Assembly (NCBI GenBank): GCA_029204225.1
Contig: CM055106.1
Coordinates: forward strand, 44,119,003-44,183,002
DNA: 64,000 nt
Source of the DNA: Diphasiastrum complanatum
Lineage: Eukaryota; Streptophyta; Lycopodiopsida; Lycopodiales; Lycopodiaceae
Direction of reading: 5' to 3'
A program made the position numbers and the translations under genes. Below are positions 34,946 to 47,164 of this stretch, in pieces (the first letter of the stretch is position 1; every line of letters begins with the position of its first letter). The notes beneath the pieces were generated by a model. That model saw nothing but the letters and a program-made list of their open reading frames with translations, had not been told where the DNA came from and made no database searches.

Positions 34946-37540
34946 AAATACCCACTTGCAACCAATCACATGCTTGTTAGAAGGAGGATCCACAAGCTCC
35001 CAAGTATTGTTGGTGATCAATGCATCATACTCTTGCTTCATGGCATCATACCACTCCTTGGTATTGAGTGCCTCTTGTACATTCTTTGGCTCTTCATGAG
35101 AGACATAAAAAACATAATTAGTGGAATCAAGATCCACTTGTTTGCCTTTGTCAACATATGAGAGCCTCTTAGGCTCGGATCTATCTCTCATGGATCTTCT
35201 TGGTGAAAAAATCCGAGGAGAGTCTTCTCCAAATCTCGACCCCATCACATCATGATTGTCTTCAAAATCAATAATTGATGATGCATCCATAGATTTCTTG
35301 ATCTCGGCCTCTTCAAATGATGAGTGTTGATCTTCATGAAAGAGAACATCTCTCCTTTCAATAACTTGAGAAGTAGAGAGTATAAAGACTCTATAGGCCT
35401 TCTTGGTGGATGAGTATCCAACCATGATCCCTTTGCATGCACTAGGATCTTCCTTCTTCCTTGTTTCCAAGGGAATATGGACAAAGCATAAGCATCCAAA
35501 AACTCTAAGGTGATCAACCTTAGGCTTCTTCAAAAATAAGATTTCATACGGTGACTTTCCTCCAAGAGCTATATGTGGGAGCCTATTGCAAAGATAATTT
35601 GCACAATTAATGGCTTCTCCCCAAAAATCTTTGGGCAAAGGTGCCTCAATTCTCATAGATTTTGCACATTCACATAGAGATCTATTCTTTCTCTCAGCCA
35701 CTCCATTTTGAGATGGAGAGTAGGCACAAGAAAACTCTCTTTTAATGCCTTCAAGCTCACAAAAATCTTGAAATTTATTGGAGATATATTCACCACCTCC
35801 ATCACTTCTAAGAGCTTTAATCTTGAATGAGAATCGCTTCTCTACATAAGCTTTGAAAATAAGGAAATGATCAAACACCATAGATTTTGAAGCAAGAAGA
35901 TATATCCAAGTGAATCTTGTGTAATCATCAATGAAAGTAACAAAACAAGTGGCTCCTCCCTTGCTTGTAGTTGATGAGAAATGCACATCTGAGTGGATTA
36001 ACTCCAAAGGATGCTTGCTTTTGATAGAAGATCTTGTAAATGGCTTTTTGTGAGATTTAGCAATAGCACAAGCCTCACAAGGCTTGATCTTCTTGGAGAA
36101 TGACTTTGGCAAGCCAATAGCTTTGGATTCTTTGATCATAGAGAGCATGGATTTGTAGTTGGGATGTCCCAACCTCCTATGCCATAATTCCTCCATAGAG
36201 AGCTTGTTCACAAGAGCAACATTACAAGCATTCACATACTCATTTGGATCTAGTTTATAGATGCCACCAAATCTAGATCCTAATGCAAGTATCTCATCAT
36301 TCTTCTTGATAGTGCAAGTATCAACATTGAATTTTACATCAAGGCCATTATCAAGCAATTGGCCAACACTAATAAGATTCTTGGTAAGCTTAGGTACATA
36401 AAGAACTCTAGAGAGAGAAAGAACTTTAGAGGATGCAAGCTTCAAGGGAATGTTCCCTATGCCTTCAATAGGACATTTAAAATCATTTGGAGTGTATATT
36501 GATTTCTTCACTCCATCATAAGGTGCAATAGAGGAGAAAGAGTCCTTGGAACTACACATATGTGAAGAGGCTCCGCTATCAATATACCATAGGCCGTCCT
36601 TCTTGAAAGGAGTAGATGAGAAACTACAGACCATAAGAGATCCCTCTCCATCACTTGCAATAGTGTCTTCCTTCTCATTGGTAATATTGGCTTGCTTGAG
36701 TTGATTATTTTTTTTGAAGCAATTGGTGGCATAATGACCTTTCTTGCCACAATAAAAGCACTTGATCTTCTTCTTCTTCTTGAGCTTGGATGATGAAGCA
36801 TTAGAGGAATCATCTTCCTCCTCATCTTTGTCTTTGGATTTGACTTTGTCCTTGCTTGAGGATTGTTGATGCTGGTTCTTGCTCCTCTCTTTGTGCTTAT
36901 CCTTGGCAAAGAGAGCTTTGCCATCATTATGAGTGAGAGAAAGCTTGTCCATCCTCAAGAACTTGTACTCTTGTCTTGATTCTTCCAAAATTAGCACACT
37001 TTGGAGAGCCTCCAAACTTGGTAGCTCCTCCTTAATGGCATAGGATTGGACAAGGTTATCAAATTCACTTCTCAAGCCATTGAGAATGACTTGAACTAGC
37101 TCATTTTGATTGATGGAATCACCAATGCAAGCAAGCTCTCTATGAATATCTTTTACTCTCAAAACATAACTAGATGCACTCTCATCACTCTTTTGGCTAC
37201 TTTGAAAGATTTGATTCCTAAGAGTGAGAAGCCTAGAGGTATTCTTAGCCTCATAGATAGTCTTGAGACAATCCCAAGCTTCTTTGGCTATTGTACAAGT
37301 ACCTATCTCCCTCAATATCTCATTAGAGACATTCATCTTAATGTAGTGGAGAGCCATCCTAGCTCTCTTTTTGTATTTTTTAACCTCTTGAAGAACTTGT
37401 GGTTCTTCTTCAAGGCCAAGAACTATGTCCATCACGTCTTGAAGGATCAAGATGGACTCCATCCTCATTTTCCAAATTGAATAATTTGAAGTGGTCAATC
37501 TTTCACTTGGTTCCAACAAGGATGAACCCATTGAAGACAT
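34946..37540 (-). pseudogene. Family A copia gag-protease-integrase (5' half)
   Basis: One uninterrupted frame of about 865 codons from MSSMGSSLLEPSERL (start chosen by the gag consensus; ATGs lie further upstream in the same frame). gag STSNYSIWKMRMES-type start; zinc knuckle CFYCGKKGHYATNC (CX2CX4HX4C); protease DSGASSHMC; pre-integrase LWHRRLGHPN with CEACAIAKSH; integrase Asp HSDVHFS, Asp LRSDGGGEY and Glu NGVAERKNRS; tail GIMVGYSSTKKAYRV; RT start GCKWVFRIK. The frame ends there because the DNA switches to another copia fragment at about 34,945. No stops or frameshifts were seen, unlike all other copies in the window. The missing RT-RNase H half is at 29,096-30,471. Confidence 0.92.
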
Positions 37541-38283
37541 TTGAAGTGAAGAAAACTCAAATGATGAACAATAAATGTTGTTACACACTTTCAATAGGGG
37601 CCAATAATTGAGTACTATCTCCTCCTATGAAAGATCTTACAACAATTTGTGAATTGATTCTCACTAGCTACTCAAATCTCTCTAAAACAAGATCTATTTC
37701 ACATCAAATGATGGAGTATAGGCAAAGTTAGGATCTAACACTCTTAGCACGTGTGAAATACACTAAGAAACCAAATTTGACTCAAATACAATGATATTGC
37801 ATGAAACAAAATGGCTAAGATCTCAAAAAAGTGCCTAGATCACATATAGATGAGATTGGCAAGCATACAACTGTGATTTTGGATCAACCAAGCAACCTCT
37901 TGACCAAACCAAATGTGTCCACCCAGGTCTAGGTGCCCTACCTAACCCTCTTCAAAAGCTTATAACTTTTGATTGGCTCAACCAAATGGAATGAAACTGA
38001 TTGCAACAGAAACTAGACAAAAATAGCTTCAAAACAAGCTATCAAACAAGATAAATGGATCAAACATGAGAGAGAACTTCCAAACTGAAATTGGATGTTC
38101 CTCACACGTGTCTGAGCACCTGATTCCGTACAGTAGAAGGTCAGACCCAATCAATGTCCTTTTGATCTCTTTTGATCCAAGATTGAACAAGATAGCTAGG
38201 AAAATGGGCCTTGACAACTTCTAGCTCAAGATTGATGAAAATTTTTCACTTAGATGGATCAAAATGCATGGTAACCTTAGGTA

Positions 38284-38296
38284 GGCTCTGATACCA
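38284..38296 (-). promoter_or_regulatory. Primer binding site of the family A element
   Basis: Minus strand TGGTATCAGAGCC directly follows the LTR end at 38,297. About 740 bp of leader separates it from the gag start. Confidence 0.93.
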
Positions 38297-39032
38297 TGTT
38301 AAATTTCACACGTGTGGACTGTCCACTACATGTACTTGTGATCTCCTAAGGTGTGTTGATGCACCAAGATCAAGACTAGATTGAGATTCAAGATCAATCT
38401 TGAATCCTATGGCAAAAACACACTACTACATGCATTCAATCACTTCCAACTTCACTCACACGTGTGGGAAGTACTCAAAAAATAATCTAAGTAAAAACAA
38501 GCTGCTCTCCTCGGGTAGAGAGAGAAAATGCATCAAGAGCTCTCGGGTAGAGAGAGAAAGCTAGAAATCCAATAACTCACAAAATCCATGAAATCACCAA
38601 ATCAATTGACTTCAAAATGAGGAGTACAATGATACTAGTAGGTCCACGAGCTACCACTATGCTTAACTATGATTGGACCACATTTTGTCACCTCTTGATC
38701 CTATTGGATCATTGATCTATGCACCTCTTAATTCTATTGGACTATATTCAAGCACACCTCAATTTCCTATTGGACCTCACAAGGTTCCACCTCTATATCC
38801 TATTGGACCTCTTGGAATTCATCAAACAAAAACTTTACACTTTTCTACACTCTAATTAGCAAGTGTTTAGCCTCTTACTCTATTTTGGCTCAATAGTGGC
38901 ATTACAAGTGGAAATGCATAATTTGCCATCTATGCCAAATTTATTCCTATCAACATCCTACACCTAGATGCTTGATGTAAAAAACATAAGACCCCTATAT
39001 CTAACATAGATAATCTTTTTCAATTCTTCACA
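38297..39032 (-). mobile_element. Family A 5' LTR, complete
   Basis: 736 bp, nearly identical to 30,487-31,223 in inverted orientation. The minus-strand 5' flank is AAAAC (plus strand GTTTT at 39,033-39,037). ATTGG boxes at 38,672, 38,703, 38,736, 38,769 and 38,802 are 31-33 bp apart. Confidence 0.95.
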
Positions 39033-40255
39033 GTTTTCACTAAGAGTATTTCTGCAAACTGTGCGACAATGCAAGTAAAACTATAGTGATATGAATGGAA
39101 CTAGATTAACATGGGATTTAGGGGAGTAGAGGAGACAAATCCAACACTACTCACATGTGGGATATGTACATCAAAATGCAAAATGATCAAGGTAAATTTT
39201 GCATAATTTTCACACTCCTCAAAATATAACTTGATAAGTGTGCTAGCTCTTTCCAAATCTTAAGTAGCCAAAAATAGCCTTTTAAGTGGATCCTTTGGCA
39301 TGCATTTGTTGAAAAAACCAACCAATAAGCCTGAGATTGCAACAAGATCACCATAGCCATAACAAGGCTTCTTTGATTGAAAAGCATCTGAGATGATCTT
39401 TCCACCATTTGAGCACTTTTGCCATTAATTTCTGTCATCCTTGAAGAACATGATTGATCCCAAATCTCCTCCTCGTTGAAAATAGCTGCAACTCCACGAG
39501 GAAATCAATATGCCTTCTTGACTCATAGGGATTACAAAGATCCAACATTATGTTACCAAGATCTTGAGGATTAGACATATCAAGATTGGCAAGACTATGC
39601 ATGCTAAAATAACAAAGATTTTTGAATCATTTTTTCATGCTTGATTTCCATGCTAATCTCAAATCTAATGAGGCTAAATACATCGTCATGGATATAAGTG
39701 TGTCTTGCCTTTGAATATCCTTGCACTTTCCAAGAAACGAAAGTTTCAATGCTGCTTTAGCTTGTTTTAAGACAAGAAACTCCATTTGAACAAATCACCA
39801 AAGAGACAACGATTGAGACAAAAGAACCTTTACTACTAAAACCACTACATCAACTCTTTACTATACAGTGTTCAAATTGAGAGAAATACAGGACAAAGTT
39901 TGAAAATCACTTTGAGAATTCTTGGGCTAGGGATTACATCTCGTTATTATCCAAAAAAAAATATCCCACTATAATAAGATATGTGGGTTGTGTTTTGGAA
40001 TCCAATCCCCATTCAAAATAGATGGTACCAAGGGCAAGGGGCATCAAGTTGTTTTATCCTATGGGATAGTTACAAGCCTTTTCATGGTACCCATGTTGGT
40101 GGTGCAACTTTGTTTTTAGTAAAACCTTGCTAGTTGTAAGTTTTTTGGTTTTTAAAAAATGTTTTTCAAAAAAAAATTATGTGGTTTGGCTATTTAGCCT
40201 GATATTGATGCTTTTCCTAGAATTAGCACCAAAAAATCATCAAGGTGATACAAAA
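39033..40255. other. Old LTR B remnant then no recognisable gene
   Basis: Bases 39,045-39,160 (TCTGCAAACTGTGCGACA ... AACTAGATTAACATGGG ... ACAAATCCAACAC) weakly resemble an inverted family B LTR start. The rest is AT-rich; the 83-codon minus frame at 39,187-39,438 has no recognisable domain. Confidence 0.4.
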
Positions 40256-40917
40256 TCAAATTGTTTGAATCTTGTGCATAATTAAGATTAAATGTAGGCA
40301 CAAAAGCATCATCATTTTCATCTTGCACATCCAAACCATCCTCATCAAGAGTAAGATTACCTTGCTTGTCTCCTTGATCTCTCTTCTTCTTGTAGCACTC
40401 ACTTGCAAAGTGTCCTTTGATGCCACAATAGAAGCACTGAGCTTTGATCTATCCTTCTTTTTGCCACTTGAAGAAGCATCCACTTGATCTTGCCCTTTAG
40501 ACCACTTGATTTTGGTTTTGCCCTTGAATTTGCCCTTTGTGAACATAGCATCCTCTTGAAGTGTCGATGTAGATCCACCTCTTGCTTGAAGCCTATATTC
40601 CTCATTGATCAAGATCTCTTGAAGATCCATCAAACTTGGCAAAGTCTTTTGAATAGCAATACTTGGAACAATGTTAGCATGAGCATCCAACAAGCCATTA
40701 AGAATCACTTGAATAAGCTCTCCTTCCTTAATGCTTTCATCTATGCAAGCTAACTCATCATTCAATGCTTTCATTCTCAAAACAAAAGTACTTGGACTTT
40801 CTTCATTCTTTTGCAAACAGAAAAAGATTTGCCTTCTTAGAATCAACACTCTAGAAGTAGATTTGGATTCATAAAGCTTCTTCAATGAATTCCAAGCTTC
40901 CAAAGATGATGTGCACT
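40256..40917 (-). pseudogene. Copia gag fragment, C-terminal part
   Basis: Minus-strand translation SLEAWNSLKKLYESKSTSRV, FVLRMKALNDELACIDES, ELIQVILNGLLDAHANIV, LMDLQEILINEEYRLQARGG, then a basic linker. The zinc knuckle is frameshifted (Cys codons remain in another frame near 40,430). The first third of gag is missing: it is fused at 40,917 to a D LTR. Confidence 0.85.
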
Positions 40918-41547
40918 TAAGATCCAATCTACTTGAATGATCTTTGGTTAGAAAGAGAAATACACTACCAACTTCACCAATGTAGAAAAATCAGCATCTA
41001 CACACAAGTTGAGACCCAGACACTAATAGAACTTGATCAAACTTGAATGAAATGATTATGTACTGTTGATGTCCATACAAAACTAGCAAGCTACTGTATT
41101 TCACACGTGTGTATCCAAAAATAACAAATATAGATCATTCTACACATAGAATTGCAAGCAATCACCAAGATAGTGCACCAATGGATAGTAGAACCCAAGA
41201 GAACCATGTATAAGCATGAAATGAGATAGAGAAGAGAGAAGATGACTCTCTCCACGAGTTACATCCTTTTATAGCAGGTCTAAACCCTATTTGGCCACTT
41301 GGCTTTCCCACCAAAATGCTAACCCTACCAATTTTGGGTCTAGATTCAATGTACCCAACTTATTCAAATTGAATCTACTCAAACTTGCATTCTATCTTTC
41401 CCACACTTTCAAAAAGTGTTCATTCAAATGAAATTTAGACTAATGAACTTTGAAAAGTCAACCTCTAAGTCTAAAACAAGTTTTGGCCTCAATATGCCAA
41501 ATATAGAAATATTGCAAAATGTGATGAAACTAGTTGAATCTTTCACA
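40918..41547 (-). mobile_element. Family D LTR
   Basis: Homologous to 43,805-44,457 and to the plus-strand copies at 12,889 and 63,320. Its minus-strand 5' end is TGTGAAAGATTCAAC at 41,547. The last ~20 bases and the leader are lost at the junction with gag. It contains CACACGTGTG at about 41,102. Confidence 0.85.
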
Positions 41548-41549
41548 CC

Positions 41550-42320
41550 ATGCAGATGGAACTATAGCAAGGCACAAAGCAAGATTGGTGATCAAAGGGT
41601 ATGCACAAAGTAAAGGGATCGAATATGAAGAGACCTTTGTGCGTCTACTTGTTGCTTTAGCTTCACATTTTGGTTGGCCTTTGCATCAGATGGATGTGAA
41701 ATCTGCTTTTCTAAATGGTGATTTAGAAGAAGAGGTGTTTATGGATCAACTTGAAGGCTTTGTAGCTAAAGGATAGGAGAATAAAGTATGTCGCTTGAAG
41801 AAGGCACTTTATGGTCTTAAACAGGCACCACGTGCATGGTACAACAGGATTGATGTCTACTTTCATTCTAAGGGGATGGCGAGAACACATTCTGATCCGA
41901 AATCTTTATGTCTTGTGCTTTGATGGTATGGTTGCTTCGGTTGCTCTTTATGTTGATGACTTGGATTAGTATGGGAATTAATCAAGAGATGGTAGATATG
42001 ATCAAGAAAAATCTCGTGGAACAATTCGAGATGACAGATCTTAGCCTCATGCATTATTGCCTTGGAGTGGAGGTGTGGCAAAAAGGACACGAGGTGGTTT
42101 AACACAGGTGAAGTATGTCAGAGAGTGCACAGGTTCAGGTTGCAGGATTGCAGGCTAGTGAACTCTCCTATTGAGCCAAGTAAAAGGCTTTCTAAGCTTG
42201 ATGAGTCACAGCCATTTGAGGTACACGTTGTATAGGAAGTTAGTAGGGTTTACCTTACCACGACTAGACCAAATATATGCTATGTTGTTTGTATTATAAG
42301 TCAGTTTATGACAGCACCTA
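41550..42320 (+). pseudogene. Degenerate copia reverse transcriptase fragment
   Basis: [92 protein letters not shown]. It is the same lineage as 9,503-10,500 and retains the block deleted there. The FAPV stretch is deleted (ETFV.RLLVAL) and several frameshifts follow. Confidence 0.85.
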
Positions 42321-42340
42321 CTAGAATTATTGGAGCAAAG

Positions 42341-42600
42341 AGGAGGCTCCACCATTTATATATTGTGATAATATCTCAGCCCAAGCCCTTGCCAATAATC
42401 CAATATTCCATGCAAAGATCAAGCACATAGAAGTGGCACACCACTTTGTGAGAGATAAGCTTATTGGAGGAGAGATCTGTTTGGAACACATTGATTCATC
42501 ATCATGTATTGCCAATCTACTCACCAAGCCACTACTCAAAAGCTCCTTCATCAAACATAGATCCAATCTTGGAATGATTCCAAGATCCATGATTTTCTAG
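42341..42600 (+). pseudogene. Copia RNase H C-terminal fragment
   Basis: EEAPPFIYCDNISAQALANN, PIFHAKIKHIEVAHHFVRDK, LEHIDSSSCIANLLTKPLL, KSSFIKHRSNLGMIPRSM, stop. It is close to the family A RNase H end and is followed after 23 bp by an LTR of related structure. Confidence 0.85.
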
Positions 42601-42623
42601 ATTAGATATCTTTTTAGGAGGAG

Positions 42624-43322
42624 TGTGAAAATTGCAAAAAGTTATCTATCTTAGCTTTATGGGGTTGACAAAGTCTGTTTGTCAAGCTCCTTGGTGTCAA
42701 AAGTGGATAGGGCCAATTTGGCATTTATTGGTAAACAGTCAAGTACACTTGTTTCTATTTGATTAGACCAAAAGTCAAAGATGACAAACTCGAGCTAGCT
42801 AGGTTGCTTACACATGTCAAGTTTAGGTTTGATGAGTGATGTACCCTATGTGGTGGCAAAAGTCAAAGGGTCCAATCATAAGAGAGACATGTGTTGTAAG
42901 GGTCCAATCAAAAGTGAGGGATGTTGCATCACACATCCAATAGGATTAGAGAGGCTATGATTAAGGGCTCCAATAAGATTGAAATATGGAACCTTTCATT
43001 ACCATCATAATTCTATGTGAGTTTTTGAGTCAATTTGCAGATCTCTCAATTTTGTGTGTATTTCCATCTCTCTCTACCAAAGAGCAAAACTATTCTCTCT
43101 ACCCGAGGAGAGGAGCTTGTTTTGCCTTAGTTTTTTCATGAAGCTTTTTCCGAACATGTGAAACACCTTTGGTTATGAATGTATGCATGTAGATTTGCCT
43201 CTTTGCCTTAGAATTTGACATTGATCTTGGATTTCAATCAATAGTTGATCTAAAGTGCAAAAGCATTGCTTAGGAAATCAATTTCACACATTAGGGAATT
43301 CCCACACGTGTAAATTTTTACA
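42624..43322 (+). mobile_element. Family F LTR (3'), complete
   Basis: 699 bp, TGTGAAAATTGC...AATTTTTACA. It resembles family A in plan: CCAAT motifs (about 42,871, 42,903, 42,940, 42,972), a ctctctacccgagg unit and CACACGTGTA near the 3' end. It differs in most bases. Confidence 0.8.
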
Positions 43323-43409
43323 TGAAATGTCTTCTAGATGGAAATACTTTGCATAAGCTTAGCATGATCATAACAATCCATTGAGTATTATTTGTACAAG
43401 CTCTACTTC

Positions 43410-43617
43410 TTTAATGTAAAGAATCCAGTGTTCCATGTGAGAACCAAACATATTGAGATTTAGTATCACTTTATACGTGAGAGGCTGCTGAGTCATGAAA
43501 TTCATGTTGTTCATTGTAGTACGGACGAACAACTAGCTGACATTTTCACTAAGCCACTTATTAGAGAAAAGTTTGATAAGTTTAGATCAAATCTTTCTAT
43601 ATTTAAAGTTTGTTGAA
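43410..43617 (+). pseudogene. Copia RNase H C-terminal fragment
   Basis: NPVFHVRTKHIEI, stop, YHFIRERLLSHEIHVVHCST, EQLADIFTKPLIREKFDKF, the closing part of copia RNase H from another lineage. A purine run (AAGAGAGAGAG at about 43,661) lies 45 bp downstream, as expected before a 3' LTR. Confidence 0.8.
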
Positions 43618-43804
43618 TTTAAAGCTATGTATATGACTGTATAAAAAGTAGACTCTACTTTAAGAGAGAGAGTTAGAATTAAAGTAGAGCTATTGTGTTA
43701 CTGTACTATGGGTCCTATCAGTGGATAAGGATCAGTTTGCCTCGCCACGAGGCAAGTCAATGGGACACGCGTCCCGTCAATGGCAACCTGGGTCATGCAT
43801 GGGT

Positions 43805-44457
43805 TGTGAAGGATTTTAGATCATTCAAGATCCAATCCATGTCCCAAATCTTTGGTTACAATAAGGAGCAAACCAACAATCCTGCCAACGTAGAAAAATC
43901 AACATCTACATACAAAATGAGATGCAAACTCTAAGAGATACTGATCAAACATGAACCAAAACATAAAACATGTTTGTTGTCCATACAGTTACAATACCCT
44001 ACTATATTTCACATGTGTGGAACCGAAAATAACAATAAATGGGCATTCTACACACAAGATTGCAAGATAACACCAAAATAGTGCACCAATGAGTAGTAGA
44101 ACCCAAAGAGAACCATGTATAATGATGAAATGAGAGATAGAAGAGAGAAGATGTGTCTCTCCACGAGTTACATCCTTTTATAGAGTTTTCAGACCCTATT
44201 TGGCCACTTGGCTTTTCTTCCAAAATGTAAATCCTACTATTTTTGGGTCTAGATTCAATGTACCCAAAGTTCAAATTTAAATCTCTCTCAAACTCGACTA
44301 CCAACTTTCCCACACTTTCAAAAAGTGTTTATTGAATGTATTTTAAAATAATATAACTTCAAAAAGTTTATTTCTAAGTCTAAAATGAGTTTTGGCCTCT
44401 TATTGACAATTTACCAAAATATGACTAAACTAAACTAAACTAGTTGAAATCTCTCAC
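43805..44457 (-). mobile_element. Family D 3' LTR, complete
   Basis: 653 bp on the minus strand, TGTGAGAGATTTCAAC...ATCCTTCACA. No primer site adjoins the 43,805 end, so it is the 3' LTR of the gag-protease element at 46,889-44,458. It contains CACATGTGTGG near 44,012. Confidence 0.85.
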
Positions 44458-46150
44458 ACTCCCTCTTCAACTAGGTTTGGCATAGTTTTGACAATAGAAC
44501 TTTGATCCAACTTTAGAATGATCTCCATCCTAATTATAGATCTCCTTTCTAAGGTTCTAAAGTATCTTTCATAATTGATATAGAGAATAGTGTCCAAATT
44601 GGATGCTTCACTATCTCTTACATCAATTTTACACATCAAGATATAACTAGAACATGAAGAACCAAATAGAATGTGGATGAAATGATTCCTCCATGTTTCA
44701 GACTTTGAAATCTCTGGAAATTTACAACAACCAAACAATAAATGTGAGTGATGACCATTTGCTTGCTTGTCTCCTCCAACTTTGTCCTTTCTTGATATGT
44801 CTCCACCACAAAACTCCATGAATGATCCTCCATCTCCATCTTGCCACAAGATATCATCAAACCTTGATGACTTGGCCATGAATGAGTGACATAATGAACC
44901 TCCATTAGCTTTATTTCCATCAGCAAAACCAGCCAAGAATGCTAGTCCAACTCCAACAATAAGATATTGAAGACAATGTAGCTAGTTTGTCCATATCTTG
45001 ACAATTTGCACACATCCATATGAAATAGCTCAAACATGAGATAGAACAAGTAAAGTAAACTTGAACAACACTTCCTTGATGCTCCTTTGACCTTACTTGA
45101 GTATTCAATAGGCTGCAAAAACAGATCCATAACATCTTTGCCAAAAAACCTTCCTTTGATGCTCTTGACTAGCTCCAAATTGCCACCTTTTCTTTTGTGT
45201 TGTTGAAGCCCTTTGAGACCAACCTCTTGATCTTCTTCTTGACCATCAAAGTCATTGAACAAAATTTATTTTTCAGATCCATTACTTGATTTTTCAGTAT
45301 GAAAACCATGAGAACCAATATCCACTTGCATAGCATCATCTACACAAGAAGATTCTCCAAAACATGTGAGTAAAGCAAAATGAGTTGCTTCTACTTGCTT
45401 ACCTTTCTCTTGATCATCAAAGATATCAAAGATATGAATATCTTTAGTACCTTCAACATAAGGATGATTGAAGTACTCTCTTTTTTCAAACAAGAACTTC
45501 TACTCAATGTTTTAGGTGATGACTCGTATGATAATGATTCTTTCTCACTATTATTCACAATGACATCATTCAAAGTACATCCTACTTTGAACACTTCACA
45601 TACATCTCTTCTTATTAACTTGTGACTATCTCCCTCACCAAGTCTCTTGATAGAACCATTTGATCTACTCTCTTTATGAAGACATGTGACTCCACTTGCT
45701 GCAAAAATGACTTTCGTGGACTCATCACAAAGGAATGTAGAAGAACCACCTCCTTCATGCATGCACCTAGCAACATCCTTTTCCATATGATCAAAGAAAT
45801 CATTAGCAACAATCTTTTCCAAGGAAGAACCTTCACCTCCATTGATGAAGTTAGCTCTTTCCTTACCTTTTGCATGCTTGCACTTGCCATGAAGAACCAT
45901 TGAAACACCATCATTATCCTCAAGACTAGCCAAGTTAGCACAAAGATGAACATCTCCAAGAAGCATATTAGATCTTGACCTAGATCTAGCATAAGGAAGC
46001 TTGTTAGACTTCGCATAAGATCCACCAATCTTATTGATGCTGAAAGAGAACTTTGGAAAGTTGAGACCAATCTCCTTTTCCATTCCATCCTTTTTTTTAG
46101 CCATAACAAAAGCATCAAGCTTGAAAAGTCTACCTTGTCTATTGCCCCTA
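44458..46150 (-). other. Non-copia sequence occupying the pol position of a family D element
   Basis: After protease the minus-strand frame passes GRLFKLDAFVMAKKKDGMEK and continues for about 255 codons (46,158-45,391). It then shifts frame to REYFNHPYVEGTKDIHIFD and on to NGSEK (45,269). Nothing in it resembles integrase, RT or RNase H. Only the last few codons (LVEEGV-stop at 44,454) match the normal copia 3' end. The origin is unknown: captured host sequence or a second element are both possible. Frames are open for long stretches but disrupted overall. Confidence 0.6.
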
Positions 46151-46889
46151 GCAACCAAGATTTCTTCCTTTTAATGAAACAAGCATCACCACCAAACTTT
46201 ACCATGTATCCTTTCTCTATCATTTGACCAACACTTAGCAAATTCTTTGAAAGTGAAGGAATGTAAAGAACACCATCAAGTCTTGCTTTCCTATTACTAG
46301 AGAGACAAATAGGAATTGAACCAATACATTCAATCACACACTCACCACCATTGGCCATGTGAATTGCTTTCTTGGCTCCATCATAAGTGACCAAAGAAGT
46401 AAAGAACTCCTTGTGTGAACTAGCTCCACTATCAATCCACCATGAATCTTTGTCACCTTCACTTGATATTGGACTTGAAGAACAACTCAAAAGAGAATCA
46501 CAACCACCTAGATCCTCATCATTAGTAGTAAAGTTGATTTGCTTGCTACCTTCATCTCTTTGCTTCTTCAAACATTCATTTGCAAAATGCCCTTTGATTC
46601 CACAATAAAAGCATTTTAACTTAGACTTGTCTTTTTTCTTTTTGTCAAAAGAAGAAGTCTCACCTTGATCTTGCCCTTTAGACCACTTGCCTTTGCTTTT
46701 GCCTTTGCCCTTGAACTTGCCTTTGATGAACATAGACTCCTCTTCAAAATGAGATGTTGATATAGATCCACCTCCTCTTGATTGAAGCCTATACTCCTCA
46801 TTCACCAAGATCTCTTGCAAATCCACAATACTTGGCAAATTCTTTTGAATAGCAAAACTTTGAACAAGATTAGCATGATCATCTAACAA
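46151..46889 (-). pseudogene. Copia gag C-terminus and protease of a family D element
   Basis: NLPSIVDLQEILVNEEYRLQ, a basic linker, zinc knuckle CFYCGIKGHFANEC, then WWIDSGASSH with part of the following loop deleted (SHKEFF), ECVIECIGSIPICLS, VLYIPSLSKNLLSVGQM and GDACFIKRK. A frameshift at about 46,160 separates it from the downstream frame. The N-terminal half of gag is missing: at 46,900 it meets a plus-strand D LTR piece. Confidence 0.85.
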
Positions 46890-46899
46890 GCCATTAAGT

Positions 46900-47052
46900 A
46901 TAACTCATGGAGAGACACATCTTCTCCCTTCTATCTCTCATTTCATCATTATACATGGTTCTCTTTGGGTTCTACTACTCATTGGTGCACTATCTTGGTG
47001 TTATCTTGCAATCTTGTGAATGATCTGAAATCCTTCACATGGTATCATAGCT
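46900..47052 (+). mobile_element. Family D LTR 3' fragment with primer-site-like sequence
   Basis: Plus-strand D LTR sequence (CATGGAGAGACACATCTT ... GAAATCCTTCACA, to 47,039), with an internal deletion, is followed by TGGTATCATAGCT. That is one base from the TGGTATCAGAGC primer site. Downstream, CAATGCTAGAGCATGCTAG recurs at 63,948, so this is the family D leader. Confidence 0.75.
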
Positions 47053-47164
47053 ATTGTGTTTCAGGTTATGAAAGGATCAGCCATCTTTAGCAAGGACTTG
47101 GAGGAGTTACCAATGCTAGAGCATGCTAGGTGATCTCTACTCAACAATCAGCATTTTTGCATGT

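Noticed and set aside
34604-35161. 185-codon plus-strand frame as one protein
   Set aside because: The first part is copia RNase H, but beyond about 34,945 it is antisense to the family A integrase-RT frame, so it is a chimera across the inversion breakpoint.
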